This document shows positions 35,994-48,894 of a stretch of DNA of 64,000 bases, in pieces (position 1 is the stretch's first letter; every line of letters begins with the position of its first letter). Origin of the DNA: Cryptomeria japonica (lineage: Eukaryota; Streptophyta; Pinopsida; Cupressales; Cupressaceae); NCBI RefSeq assembly GCF_030272615.1, contig NC_081414.1:912149009-912213008 (forward strand), given 5' to 3'. Position numbers and translations under genes: made by a program. Below the pieces are notes generated by a model that was given only the letters and a program-made list of their open reading frames with translations, was not told the DNA's origin and ran no database searches.

Positions 35994-36969
35994 TGCCAAA
36001 TATGATGCGAAGACCTGCTTTTGGCTGAGAGAGAAGACTGAAAATTGGAATTGTAGAGACACAACTTAGGAAGAAAGGTGAAGAAGAAATAAAGATGGCA
36101 GACTTAATGATATGCAGTACTAAGTGAGTTGCCTTCATTAATGAAGGCGTCTGTCACCCTCAACTTGAGCTTGCCATTTTAATAAAAAGAATTCTCTTGT
36201 TGTGATCTTCCCGTTAGAAGTGAGGAAGGCATTAACTCACACTCCCACTTTAATCGCCTTCCAAGACAAGTGGGCTATGAAATTGCCTTGAGGTTAGGAG
36301 CCATTAGTGTGTTTGGATTCCGAAAAATATTTGCCTAGATTTGCTAAGATCTTGATATCAAATTTTCAGCCATCTGAAGCCATGCAAATAAATGCTCTCT
36401 GATTGATTTGATTGAAACAAGTAAGCTAAACAACCTACCAAATATATGAATTTCGCTTGCCTTGTTTAGAGAATAATTTATCTCCATTTGTCAAATTTGT
36501 CTAAGCAATTTTAGAGATGAGAGGGCCCTGCCAGTTGCATTGGGAAGAAGAAAGAAGAGTAGTCCTTGAGATTCGATGTAACTTTCTGGAAAAATGTACC
36601 TCCCTAAATGTCGCTCATAATTTTTTTAAAAACAATTAGGGTGACTTCAACATCCGAGTCATCATAGGAAAGCCCTTGTTAGGAAGAAATATACCCGATG
36701 GGATCAATTAATGCATCTTAACGTTGGGACCTACTCAACAAGTTTGCAGTTTGACTCAAATCAAATTTGAGATGAATTAATGCATACACTTAGCCGAAAT
36801 CTAGTAGTGTCCACTGAAAATTTAAATTTTGCTTGCAAAGAAGATAAAATGATGGGAAGCTATTGTTTAGTGTCATATTTGATTTTTTGAATAAAATGAT
36901 TTTTAAACCTCCATCTTGAAGGTTGTTGGCCCAGATAGAAAGGTCTGGCAATTCAACAGAAATAATCAT
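35994..36969. other. No gene seen
   Basis: Spacer between the disrupted frame and the 3' end of the second LINE. Open frames here are overlaps of the disrupted gene's other strand. The part above about 36,600 may be LINE 3' untranslated sequence, but no poly-A tail was found. Confidence 0.5.
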
Positions 36970-36974
36970 TATTG

Positions 36975-39900
36975 ATTCCTTGTAACTTTAAGGTTGTCCG
37001 CCCACCATAACAATTCATGCCTTTCTGCAGCTGATTTTGATAAAAGATCCACTTTTGAATTGGCTTACCCGTAGATATGTCTGCATGAGAAGTTATCTAG
37101 ACTTCCCATAATTAATAAAATTTTCTCCAATAAGGCTTGTAGTCTCCAGTTAGGGGTCCTAGCCGTTCTTATAGCATTTATGACAATAGCATAATCCCCT
37201 TCAATTTCAAGATGCTTGATTCCTCTCTTTGAGTATTTAGAGAGGCCAAGCAGGAGAGCATTAAATTCGGCTATATTGTAGGTATCAGGAGGGAAGGAGA
37301 GAGATATTTTACCTTTAATGATTCCTTCATGGTCCCTGACAACACATCCCACATCGGACGAACCTGGGTTACCTTTGGATGCACCATCAAAATTTAACTT
37401 TAGCCAACCTCTCTTGGGGGGGGGGGGTCCAAACCGCTTGGTTTCTTTTTTGATCCTTGCTACCAATATAGGGGGGAACTTTAATACCATTCCATCTGAG
37501 CCGAATCATGGCATCCCAAATTGTAAAGTCTTTTTTTGGGATTGAATTCAATGCTATCTTGCATTTGATGTTTTCCACAATCGAAGTCTCAATGGAGATG
37601 GGGATTGATTCTAACCTTCTTTCTTTATTGTAAAAAAACCTTCTTATGTTCCTTCCATATTTCCCAAATGAGACTAGAAGGGTTGACTTCCCAAAGAGAC
37701 CTGAGGAGGCCATCTTTTGGCCTTATTGGCCATCCTTGAAAGAGAGTGACAATATCATTGGGGAGGGCCGAGATCCACCCTAATTTGGCACACATATATC
37801 TCCAACATTTGGCTGAAAAAGGGTAATTAAGAAGTAGATGATCTACGGTTCCATCATGTGCCTTACATAGAACGCACCTTGAGGGACCCTAATAGCCCAT
37901 CTTCTTAAATCTTTCTGTTGTTATAATTTTCTTTTTGACTGCTAGCCAAGCAAAAACCCTCGCTTTTGGACTTAGTTTTCCGCTCCAAAAGAGATTTTGT
38001 GGGATTCCTAAATTGTTATTTTCAACTTGATTGGCTAAAAGATAATAGCCATCTTTGGCATTATATTGGTCTGTTTTAGAGGGAGTCCAAACTAAGGAGT
38101 ACTATCCATTTCTGAAAAAAAACTATCAGTCCATTAATGTCTCTTGCAACTGTTGTATTTCGTTAGAGGGGAGAGGCAAGCCTTCAAAGCTCTTCCAGTT
38201 CCAGCCTAAAGAAGAATTATCCTCTGAGAACACTACATAATCTTTGATGTGGACGCCCCAATTTTGTCTGAGCCAAGATCTTGTGTTTTGAATTGAAATC
38301 ATGTTGTCTAAACTTGGGTAACCACCCCAAGAGTCTTCCCAAAATAGGCAAGTAGAACCATCATGGACATCCCAAGAGATAAAATCTGCAACTAGAAATC
38401 TATTCTTAATTACGAAATTCCAAATCCTAGATCCCTTTGGCAGGTTGCCAACTCTCATAAAGTTTCTTGGCTCTTCATTCGCTATATACTTAGCTTGCAT
38501 TAGTCTAACCTATCTTGTTGTTGGATCCTTAATCATTTTCTAGACGATTTTCTCTCCTAAAACCTGGTTTTGGAGTTGTTGATTGCATATACCCAAACCA
38601 CCTGATATCTCCGGTTTGCAGATTTTATCCCAAGCAATTAAGGCTATTCTGTGTTTCTCTTCTGTGTTTTGCCAAAAGAAATTTCTCATTTTCTTGATGA
38701 TGAAAGCATTCATCCCTACTATTAATGCCAAATATGACAATAGGTAGATGGGAAGAGTTGAGATGACCACATGTAGCATAACCAACCTGCTTGCCCAAGA
38801 GAGCCATTTACCTTTCCAAGAGTTGGTGCTTAGCTCGAATGCTAATTTCGGTGGATCCCATAATTTTGAGTTACTTAGACCTCTATCTATTGGAAGGCCC
38901 AAGTAGATGCATGGAAGGTTACCCTTCTTGCAACTAAGAATTTTCGTGATTCTTCTCTCCACTAGCCGTGGGGTTGAGAAAAAGTAGATTTCTAATTTCT
39001 CCTTATTGACAATCTGGCCTGAGGCTTTACCATACGAGGTTAGAAGATTTAGAAAATGCATTTCTTCTTTAACTTTAGTTGTTCCTAGGAGAAGATTATT
39101 ATCAACAAACTGTTGATGAGTAGCACTAAAATTCCTTGTAATCTTTAGTCCCTCTTTCAAGCTACTATTCTGCAAATCCTTAATAGCTCTACCAAATGCT
39201 TCTGCCATAATACTGAAGAGAAAGGGAGAGACATTGGATCTCCTTGTTTAATTATCTTGGAGGATGAGAAGTAGCCTTCAGGCTTTCCATTTATTATGAT
39301 TGAGAACTTAGGGGTTGATATGCATTCAAAAACCCAATTTATCCATTGATTATTGAAACCAAAGGCTTGCATTACCTTGCACAGAAAACACCAGTCTACA
39401 TTGTCATATGCCTTGGAAATGTCTAGCTTAATGATTCTCTCTGCTTTATTTGTATTTTGGAGAGTATGGATAGCCTCTTGAGCCCCAATCACCCTGTCTA
39501 AAATTGATCTCCCTGGGATTTGTTCTTTTGATATGATACTATCCATGATTGGCTTTAATCTATTAGTCATTACTTTTGAAAGAATTTTATAAATGGTATT
39601 GCAAAGGGAGATAGGTTTGAAGTCCCCCAGTCTTGTTGCTTTCTCTTTCTTTGGGATGAGGGATATAAAGGTGTTGTTGATTTCCTTTAGGATATTTCCA
39701 GATTTTCTAAAGGACTCTAAAGATTCCACCAAGTCTGGCCCTAAGATGTGCCGACATTTTTTTAAAACCCCAGTGGGGAAACCATCTGGGCCAGGGGCTT
39801 TGTCTGAGGGAAGTTGATTGAGAGTCGTAGAAACTTCCTCCATAGATATCCTCTCAATTAACCTTCTATTTTCCTCATTAGTGATAACTAAATAGGAATG

Positions 39901-41023
39901 ACTGCAAGAAGCTTATTTTGCTCCCTTATATCTGGACCGGTCTCATTATTTAGTAAATTATTGAAGAAATGGATAATTTCATTCTTGATGGTCTGAGGGT
40001 TTTCAATGAATTGATGGCCTTGAACCTCCAATTTGGAAATTTTGTTTATACTTCTTCTTTGTTTGGCGACATTATGGAAGAATTTAGTGTTTTTATCCCT
40101 AGCCTGCATCCATCCCTCTCTAGACTTTTGTTTCCAGAATATTTCCAGAATAGTGTGAAGCATTCCATTCAAGTAACTTCTTCTTGGTATATTTCAGTTT
40201 TGAGACAAAACAATAAAATTTTGAGCCTTCAAAGCGATCTTCTTTCCACCACTGTTCTATAAGGGGAAGAAAATTTGGATCTTTTACCCACATATTCTCA
40301 AATCTAAAAGGAGGCTTTGACATGTTGGAATCACCTTGGAAATTTAGAATAAGTGGATAATGGTTTCTCGAACATGGTAAAACTTTGTACTCCAAAGAGA
40401 AAGGGAAAGAGGAGAAATCCCCCATCCAAAAGAACCTATCTATTTTTTTTGCAATATTACTGAATCCTAGTCTCCTATTGTTCTAGGTATAAGTATTGTG
40501 CCCAGATTCCACCTCAAGGAAACCATTCCTTTCGACCCAATCATTGAAATCTTGTTGAGATTTTCCAAGCCTAGTCAAGCCACCTCTTTTGTCTTTCAAA
40601 ATTCTAATAGCATTAAACTCTCCTCCAATCAAAACATTCTCATTTTGATGTTGTGATAATACTCCATTTAAGTATGACCAAAAAAACTCTTCAAAGCCAG
40701 AGACATATGTCCATAGACATTAATCGGCAGAAAGGAGAAATTTGATGAGAGAAACTTGACTGCCACCATCAGCCAATTTGCACCATGGAGGGTTTCCATA
40801 AAATGAGTAGCCCCCTAGAAGCACCATCTGCTTGGACTGCTTCATATTTGCAGCCATAGTACTAGTTCCCGAGACCTTCTCCAAAGGATTGTACTTGTTG
40901 TAATTTGAGCTTTGTTTCTTGGAACATAATTATCTCTGCGTTGATCAAAGGGATTCTTCTCTTGATCAAGCATCTTTTGTTAGGGGCATTGAGGCCCCTA
41001 ACATTCCAACTTAAGATTTTCAT
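36975..41023 (-). pseudogene. LINE-B ORF2 (endonuclease, reverse transcriptase, RNase H)
   Basis: Begins MKILSWNVRGLNAPNK with QETK soon after, the standard APE-type endonuclease start. The rest of the endonuclease (to about 40,120) has several stops. RT: SDKAPGPDGFPTGVLKK, FISLIPKK, FKPISLCNTIYKILSKVM, IKLDISKAYDNVDW and QGDPMS (39,843-39,220). After a frameshift it continues with the active-site block HQQFVDNNLLLG (39,092 region), where FADD has become FVDN. Then come YLGLPI, the thumb WKGKWLSWASRLVML, and GGLGI (to 38,540). The Cys-rich region follows with DGSTCLFWEDSWGG. RNase H (37,430-36,975): KLNFDGASKGNPG, AEFNALLLGL, HLEIEGD, then a TAA inside the last block. A run of twelve C/G (37,416-37,427) marks a frame change just before RNase H. 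Confidence 0.85.
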
Positions 41024-43398
41024 TTCTGTTCAGGAAGCGATGGACCCTTCCTTACTTTCAATAAATCTGGTATCTTAATTTGACCCTTTTCTTCTCCCTC
41101 TAAAGATCTATACTCATAGAAGGATTTTCTTCGTCCCTTGGGAGAGACAATACCAAAATCAGGCTTGGACTTGCATTCAAATAGTTGCTTACTACCCAAC
41201 TTCCTGTTTTCTTTTACTTGTGAGTAGCGGGCAACAAGAGGGGTTTCCATTACATTTTCAGATTCCTCATCCTCCTCCATACACTCTTTCAAAAGCCTTT
41301 GAGTATTGGAATCCAAACCCATGTTTGGAGAGATAAACATATAATGCGAGGAGTCCTCTAAGGGATTTGGATTTTCTGAAGAGAGGTTAATTTTACTTGA
41401 CTTCAAAATACCATTACTGGGAGAGGGTGAAACAGGTAATGATGGGTTCAAACGGGGGGATTCAACATAATTTTTTGGCTTCACCAATCTGGATTGGAGG
41501 GGAGAAGGCTCTGAAGACTTCTGAATCATTATCTTCTGATTTGGGGCTTGTTGATTGTCTTTGTGAGGAATCTCCATATTCAATGGAGAACCTCCAATTC
41601 TAGTGGAAGCATTCAATTCTTGAATTATATCCTCTTTTAGGCTCTCCATCTCAAAGAGGAGTTTTGAAAGAACCCGTTCCTTAGATTTTGAAAGATCTTT
41701 TTGAATAATGTTAGTGACACTCTTAACATTTCTAGGTCGCTTCCTTTTCTTGGAGGCTCTCTTAGTTTTAGATGAGAAAGCTTTGCATGTTCCCCTAATA
41801 TGAATGGACTTCATCTTGATGGGTTTTTTCTTTTTCGGTTTGCAACCAAAAGACCCGGTGCCTGAAAGGCTTCCTTGAGCGACTATAGGAGGATTTGCTA
41901 AGGTCTCACTGTGATTAGGATTTCAAGAATCCATTAGTGGGGGGCAAATTATCTTCTCCCAATTAAGACAAGACCACATTATTATTTGTCTTGTTAAGAG
42001 GGTCTTCTACTGGCATTTGTAATTGGATCTCCTTAGATTGGAAAAGTGGACCAATTTGGCCTTTCAGAGAACAAACATAGATAATTCGATCTCGTAGAAG
42101 GCATTTTCTAGGGTACCTATCAGTTAGCCTCTTAACTCTTTGTTTCCATCGACCAACTTCAGAAACAAATTCAAGTTCTCCATAAAAACCAAAGTCTAAG
42201 TCTATTTCCACATAAATATTAGCCACATCCCTTTGCTTCCCGTTGAGAAAGTCCTCTTCTATTCCCAATAGAGTGCCTAGGGCATCCCCAATCTTCAAAA
42301 GAGCCTACGCACACCAGAATTCCGAAGGAAGACTAACTAAGCTAAGCCAAATAGAAGATTTCTTGAGTCTATAGGTTTGAGGGTCAAAACCAGGCTTCCA
42401 ATCCGAAAAATGGAAGGAAGAACCTTGGTAAAAAGTTGGGCTACCATGAAGAATGCAGTGCTTCAGTGTAGGATCAATGCATTGAAGAAAAAGTCATTCT
42501 GCAAGATGTGAATAGAGACCATACCTGGGAAGGATTGAAGCCACCACTCTAATATCCCTTGATTGTTACCTCCCACGCCGCACCATTTAGCAAATAGAGC
42601 TTTATCTTTAAGATGACCAATGACTGGACTGATGGCGCCTGAAGGCAGGACAAAGAGTTTGCTCCTCGGCCCCTTCTTTTTCCATTCCTTCATTGTTGAT
42701 TTATTTCTAACTCCCTCCAGGAAGGTGGAAGGTTCTTCCTTTCTGAAACCCATAATATGTTTTGAAGCATTCCTCCACAAGAATGTGCCTTTTTTCTTAT
42801 TTGTATCGTGAGATAGACCCACAAATTTGGTACCAGCAGCGAGCATATGACCTCGCGAAGGCTGTTGTGGGTTAACCTCCTGCCACCATAAACCACCTCC
42901 GAGCTTTCTGAATCCTTCCGTGCCATTTGTATGAATTTTTCCCAGGAGTGAAGGGTCATTTCCTTTTTGAGAGCCCATGAGAGTCCTTGCCTTACCCAAA
43001 GGAATATTGTTTGAGCCCGTGGCTACTGTATTGGCCCAAGCCTTAGAATTTGAGAGAGGACCTAGATGCCCTGCATCCTTGATCTATTGAAACCTATTGT
43101 TAAAGTGGGAATTTTTCAACCATGGCCCACTAATACTCCTACAAAGCGAGAACCTAGAATTTCTATCAAGTCCATTTCCCATCCGTGGGGGAAAATCCTC
43201 TAAGGAGCGGTAGTTGTTTAGAAATTTTGAGCCAATAATCCACCTCTTACCTCCCTGATGGACTTGCCCCAAGGAATCATCAGAACGAGAAGGGGGATCT
43301 CTGAAGGAATTTGAGTTAAATTTGCGAGGTTGATTAACATTAGGAAGCTTAGGATCGTAGTGGAAAGAACACTGAAAATACAAAGAGCCTGTTCGCAT
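41020..43398 (-). pseudogene. LINE-B ORF1 (DUF4283-like RNA-binding protein)
   Basis: Starts at the ATG at 43,398 (MRTGSLYFQ). One frame runs to 42,463 with a stop at 43,084. It ends inside the DUF4283 homology (FAKWCGVGGNNQGILEWWLQ, then SIHILQNDFFF). The domain continues in a second frame (HFSDWKPGFDPQ, WLSLVSLPSEFW, KIGDALGTLLG, about 42,440-42,240). It then returns to the first frame for a basic and Ser-rich C-terminal region (KRASKKRKRPRNVKS; 41,814-41,020). ORF1 proteins of plant LINEs coat the RNA. The frame ends in TGA that overlaps the ORF2 ATG (ATGA). Two compensating frameshifts and one stop make this copy non-functional. Confidence 0.7.
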
Positions 43399-43555
43399 AG
43401 AACTCTTTTGATCAACCAAGCTAGTCTACAGTGAGCTATTCCATCCAGCCAAGCTTGTCCGCAAAGAGCCATTTCGAGCAGCCAAGCTTGTTCGCAAAGA
43501 ACCATTAGACCAGCCAAATTTGTTCGCAGAGAGCCATTCCGACCAGCCATTGCCA
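43386..43555. repeat. 33-bp tandem repeat at the 5' edge of LINE-B
   Basis: About five imperfect copies of a unit like agccaagcttgttcgcaaagagccattccgacc. The clearest copies start at 43,448, 43,481 and 43,513 (spacing 33 and 32). Read on the minus strand it codes 11-residue repeats (AWLLEMALCGQ type) without stops. Confidence 0.8.
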
Positions 43556-43560
43556 CCAGT

Positions 43561-44377
43561 TTTGAGTCGTGATTTTGTTCAAGAAATAATTAACACTTCT
43601 TTCAGAAGCTTAGAGGTCCTTGTTTCTTTATTTCTTGCAAGTCCATATAAGTTCTTACTGATCTAAGCCCTTTCATTCCTGTTTAATGGTCCATTAAAGC
43701 TCCTGAATGCAAGTTCACTGATTGTAGTACAAGACACTTTCTGAGTAGTTTGAATACCATTCTCATGAATAGAGTAAAGTTGAACTGTAATGATAATGAA
43801 ATCTTTAACTCGATTAGACCAAGTCTATCGTGGTCAAACTCATTTTAGAATTAAGCATCTTAAATAATGAGATTCACTTAAGTAATTGTCGATATTGGCT
43901 AATAATAAACTTTCAGAAGTTATTTAAGTAATTCGAAACTTGGTTTGATATAGTTGTTAATAGATGATTTATAGTAATACAAATCTCGACTTCAAAGTTG
44001 GTATTAACCCTAAATTCTTCATGGGACAACTTAGTTTTCATTATTATTAATACATATATATCTTGTTATGCAATAACGTATACATATATTCATACACACA
44101 CACATTAATTAAGTAATCAAAACAATATCGAAAATCAAAATAATTTTGACAATTATTATTACACATGTAACTAAATTAATTAAAGAGATTAGGCTCACAA
44201 CATCAACTAACCCTTTCCAAGCTTAGGTCAAGGCTTGACGTCCAAGGTCATTACAAAATTCAATTGACACAACTAGATGAAACACAAGGGAAAATCTCTA
44301 GAGTTTGACCAAGTATGATTTATCTTTTCATGAATGTGTGCTTAGACTCAATGGCAACATTGCCTATTCTTGTGCAA
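43561..44377. other. No gene seen
   Basis: AT-rich spacer between LINE-B and the foldback element. No notable frames; a short (AC)n-like stretch lies near 44,094. Confidence 0.55.
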
Positions 44378-46165
44378 CTGGTGCAGGAGCACCTAGTTGG
44401 GTAAAACTCTCCTTTTTGAGTACTTTATGCTTTCATGTTTGTAATGTCTTGTGTTAAGTTTATATTGTTGTTTTAGGCTGTTTTGTGTCTTGTCTAGTGG
44501 TTTTGATCTCTTTTTGGGCTCAAGAGGTCAAGTTTTGCCTTTCAGGCTTTGTGTTGACAATTTTGGCAAAAATGTGTAAAATTGCCTAAAAGGTCTCCAA
44601 ATGCTTTCCAAAGCATTGAAACATGTTTAATAAGTGGTTTTGAGCATGTCTTAGGTGTTTAGACAAGTTGATGAGGTTAGGTTGTCAAAAATGCCTTTTG
44701 GAGCAAGAAATGTTGTCATTTGGGCTTAAAAATAGGGTTTAGTGAGGGTTTGGATGCACCTACCATAGATTCACTCTACCAAACTTGGTTCAAACTTCCA
44801 CATTGCTAGGAGACCTTTGCCACAACAAATTAAAGCTTTCCTTTCCTTTGATGAACAAGCATTATGCCAAACACTTGGCAGACAACTGAGAAAAGTAGTA
44901 AAATTGCCACAGTCACTGTCAAAATACTGCCTTTTTACCAGTCAACTGCTGCTACACCTTTGGACCTGCATAACAAGGAGTTTGAACATGGAATATACCT
45001 CAATGAGGTCTGCAAAACACTAAGGAATTTTCCTATTACATAGCCTTCACAGTTACAAGGCTTGGTTAATGCTTTTGAAGCATTCCTTGAGATATTTGAC
45101 AATGCAAATCACAAAACAGTGAACTTGCTGCCAGTTACAAAAGTTGTTCAAACTTGTCAACTATTGAAGTTGAATCAAGCTAACTTGTAACACTTCTCAG
45201 ACTCCTTGCTTGGCATTTTTAACACTCCAATGCATTTGATTACAAGAATTTGAGTTTTCAAGAAGGATATTAGTCAAGTTCCCAAAACTTGTCTAATCTT
45301 CACTCAAATTTGTCCTCCAAACATACTTCTGATTCAAAAAGAAATATATACACAATGTACATGCATGAGTCAACTTGACCCAATCCATTTTGGTGGGAAC
45401 CCAAGCCTGGATTAGTCAAGTTGTGGCATTTTCCAACTCCAAACCCTTGACAGGGCAGTGAGCACACAAAATGGAAGAAATTTTATTACACCAACTTGTA
45501 AAAGAAAAACCAATACAATGGTCACTTGAGGAGCATTGAATAATCAAAATAAACACTTCCCAGAAGGTAAAGTACGGACAAGAGTGCTATAGTATGGATT
45601 GTTACTCCAAGGAAGAGAAAAACAGTGAAAAAAACCAGAATTTCATGCTTTTCTATTAGGATTCCTTTGCTAATACAATCACCAACCTTTCTTAAGGAAA
45701 AGGGAGGCCTTTTTATAGTGTTTCCAATTAGTTACCAAGCCCTGTATGGACATGAGGCTTCCTCAACTGCATTTTACTAGAAAAACCCAAAAATGACAAC
45801 TTTTTCAACTTTTGCAAGCCCAAATGACAACATTTCTTGCTCCAAAAGGCATTTTTGACAACCTAACCTCATCAACTTGTATAAACACCTAAGACATGCT
45901 CAAAACCACTTAGTAAACATGTTTCAATGCTTTGGAAAGCATTTGGAGACCTTTTAGGCAATTTTACACATTTTTGCCAAAATTGTCAACACAAAGCCTG
46001 AAAGGCAAAACTTGACCTCTTGAGCCCAAAAAGAGATCAAATCCACTAGACAAGACACAAAACAGCCTAAAACAACAATATAAACTTAACACAAGACATT
46101 ACAAACATGAAAGCATAAAATACTCAAAAAAGTGAGTTTTACCCAACTAGGTGCTCCTGCACCAG
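44378..46165. mobile_element. Foldback element with 350-bp terminal inverted repeats
   Basis: The left arm (44,378-44,727) and right arm (45,816-46,165) are near-perfect reverse complements, starting CTGGTGCAGGAGCACC and ending with its complement. The 1.09-kb centre has no transposase frame. The terminal sequence GGTGC-AGGA-GCACC is itself a small hairpin. Flanking CAA on both sides (44,375-44,377; 46,166-46,168) may be a 3-bp target duplication. Superfamily not assigned: a non-autonomous DNA transposon seems likely. The arms are far more alike than most repeats in the window, so it is relatively young. Confidence 0.8.
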
Positions 46166-47140
46166 CAACCCTCTCTCCAATGATACTCTCCCTTTGCTCC
46201 CGAAGGGTGGGGTGATGTGTCTTGCAACGAACTTGGATTCACAACTATAGTTAGGCCATAACAATTAATCAATTCCTATATAATGAGCACCAAAGCATTA
46301 TTCATATTCTTTATTCATTAATGTTAAACACTCATTCCATGTACACTCGTTTGAAACATCTAACTTATGCAAATTTCAAATCTAATAATGTATTCACCAC
46401 AAAATTACAATCCAAGTAAGAAAACAAGTTAGCAATATCATAAGGGAAGTAAAACAAGAAAAAACTATCATGATAATTTTGTGATATTGGAAACATATAA
46501 AATATTAATTATAATTATATAAAAATTGTTCGTGAAACCTAAGTGTTGATAACCAGTTTGAGAAATAGGTGTGTGAACATAAGGCCATGTATATATTTTT
46601 TTAATTAAATTTTTAGCCAAAGTAATGTAAAACCATTGCTTGCATTGTTCGTTCATAGTGACTAAAGTTACAAATTGTTCAAATCATATTCAGCTAGAAG
46701 ATTTCTAGAGTTGTATTATATATTGTTTGTATTTAGTATAGCTCATAGATGTTCTTACATGACATAGTGATCTTTTATTTCCTTGGATCTGCTTTTTGTG
46801 ATAGGTAGGGCCATTTCTAGTAGGAAGGTGCATAGAGGATTATTGGTATGTGGTTAGATGTAAAACATTCGGGTGATGCTCTCTCTTACAATTGAAATGC
46901 CGAAGACATGATTTATCAGATACTAATTTTGATTTCACATGACATTGTATTATTATACCTCATACATTGTTCTCTAGATGAAAAGCCATGTACTCTTAGT
47001 ATGATAGAATGATTATTATAATTAATTGTACAACTTAATAATGTTATCTTAGGAAAAGAATATGATTTTTTTTTATTGGAATGAAAAACAATATGATTGA
47101 TTAAAAATTGTTTCAAAATAAATGTTTGACTCTTTGACCT
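46166..47140. other. No gene seen
   Basis: AT-rich spacer with short frames only and no recognisable element. Confidence 0.55.
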
Positions 47141-47239
47141 TATATTGATACGTAGTCAATGACTTCAGTATTATATATTGATACGTAATCAATGACTTCA
47201 GTATTATATATTGATACGTAGTCAATGACTTCAGTATTA
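47141..47239. repeat. Three-copy 33-bp tandem repeat
   Basis: Copies of tatattgatacgtagtcaatgacttcagtatta start at 47,141, 47,174 and 47,207. They differ by about one base (gtagtcaa against gtaatcaa). The exact period and near identity indicate recent local duplication. Confidence 0.95.
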
Positions 47240-47537
47240 AATGATTAAAAAAAAAATTGAGAGCATTTTCCAGAAAATAAACAGCAGTCCAGTTACTGGT
47301 AACATTGCCAAAGAGCCAAAGAGATAGAAGGACACAACGCCAAAGAGATAGAAGAACACAACAAATTAACTGGCCAATCAATTGCCTTTAATCAGAGGGA
47401 ATGTGGAAGTGAATCTAACGGTCTTCTGTAAGAAAGTTATTAAAACAAAGACTAGTCATCTAACACTTCAAGAGGAAAGAAAATTTGAAACTCAAAGAAG
47501 CCAAGGAGCCTCCTGCTTATTCTTCATATGTGCCCTA

Positions 47538-48195
47538 TAAAAGTTAGGCTGAGGTCCCATGGAGGGGGGCTTCCAAAAAAATAGAGCTGGAGCTGCTGAG
47601 ATTTTTTACGAATATTTTAAAGACACTCATATTATGATTCAGCTTAGGCTGGGGTCCCATGGGAGGGGCTTGGGCTCTATTTTTAAGGAAGAAATGGTCC
47701 CAAGCAAATTTTTTTCCTCTACCGGATTAATTGGAATCTTTCCCCCAAAAAAGGAAGCACCAAAATCAAATGAAGAGGGAAAATGATATTTATTTAATTA
47801 ATTTTACCTTTCTTTGTGCTCAAACTTCCTTAAATTTAGTAGTTCAAATTTTTAAGCTAGTTGCATAACAAAACTCATGGGACCGCATGTTTAAATTTTT
47901 CCTAAAACTTCTCAGCTGCTTAAGCTCCTAAATTTAAGGATGTCTGCAGTCCCATGAACTTTGTAGTAGCATAAGTTTAAGCTTCTATATTTAAGCAAGC
48001 TAGTGGTAGATAAAATTTAGTTTTCTTTGACAAGTGGTATAAAATATTCCTAAGCTGGTGGAAAAATTTCTAGGCCCACCATATTTGCAGGGGAAAAAAT
48101 TCCAAATAATCTTCGTAGCAAAAGAAAAATTTCCTCATAAGACCACCTTTTCTTTAAAAATAGAAGCTAAGCTCCCATGAGACCCTTGCCTCAGA
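47538..48195. repeat. Imperfect foldback (MITE-like) region
   Basis: Phrases aggctgaggtcccatgg (near 47,546) and aggctggggtcccatggg (near 47,645) repeat directly. A matching inverted stretch lies at about 48,140-48,195: on the other strand it reads gggtctcatgggagc followed by ttctatttttaaagaaa, against cttgggctctatttttaaggaa at 47,670. This suggests an old MITE with subterminal repeats. No target duplication was found. Confidence 0.4.
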
Positions 48196-48894
48196 CAATT
48201 GAAGCAGCAGGAGAAATCACCAATTATGCTGGCCTTGTTGCAAATGAGAAAAATTGTAGTGTGTTTCAAAGTTTGACCCCTCCCCCAATTTGTTGTGCCT
48301 CTTCGTATTGTATAACTAGCTCCAGGATGTTTGGTGCTGAAGTTTACTGACAATTTGGGGCATGCCAGTTTGATTGGTTGTAGTTGTTTGACAGAGTGAC
48401 CTCCAGATTCACTAGTGGACTTGGTGGAGGAAATGATAGTCACTTCCTAAAGGTAGGAAATGCCCTTACACCCTGATAATCCAACATTTTTTATGTTAGT
48501 TATCTGATTGGTCATCAGAATTGTCTACAACACTTGTCCATGTCTGCACATACATTCAAAACAATCTCTTCTGCAAAGTTGTGTGCCTGGGGGGCCTCGT
48601 ACCTGACCAGTGTAGAGTCCCTGTCTAGACTCTAAAGTTTAAAAACACAAATCTTTCACCATTGGGTTAAAATTCGCTCAAGTAAAAACATAGGGAATGC
48701 TTTATAAGATTGAAAGCGAGATTTCTACACCAGTTGGATGCTACCATTGCCACAACATGGAAATCTTGTGCAGGAAGAGAAATTATATATTTATCAGACT
48801 CGCTGAAATGGATAATTTTTCATTGTAATGCATCTTTAAAGAGAGAAAACCATTTCAGTTCATTTACAGAAACGGGTTTTATCCTCCAAGGAAT
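48196..48894. other. No gene seen
   Basis: Spacer downstream of the TNL gene. Its 3' untranslated region and polyadenylation signals should lie here, but no single site stands out. Confidence 0.5.

Larger units (their letters stand above)
36970..43560 (-). mobile_element. L1-type LINE with RNase H domain (LINE-B)
   Basis: Nearly full-length minus-strand non-LTR retrotransposon: a 33-bp repeat leader (43,386-43,555), ORF1 (43,398-41,020), then ORF2 (41,023 to about 36,975) with endonuclease, RT, Cys-rich region and RNase H. It is better preserved than LINE-A but has several stops and frameshifts, and a changed RT active site (FVDN for FADD). Poly-A tail and target duplications were not located. 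Confidence 0.85.

Noticed and set aside
44817..45023. 68-codon frame within the foldback element as a transposase remnant
   Set aside because: No similarity to any transposase catalytic region; too short to support.
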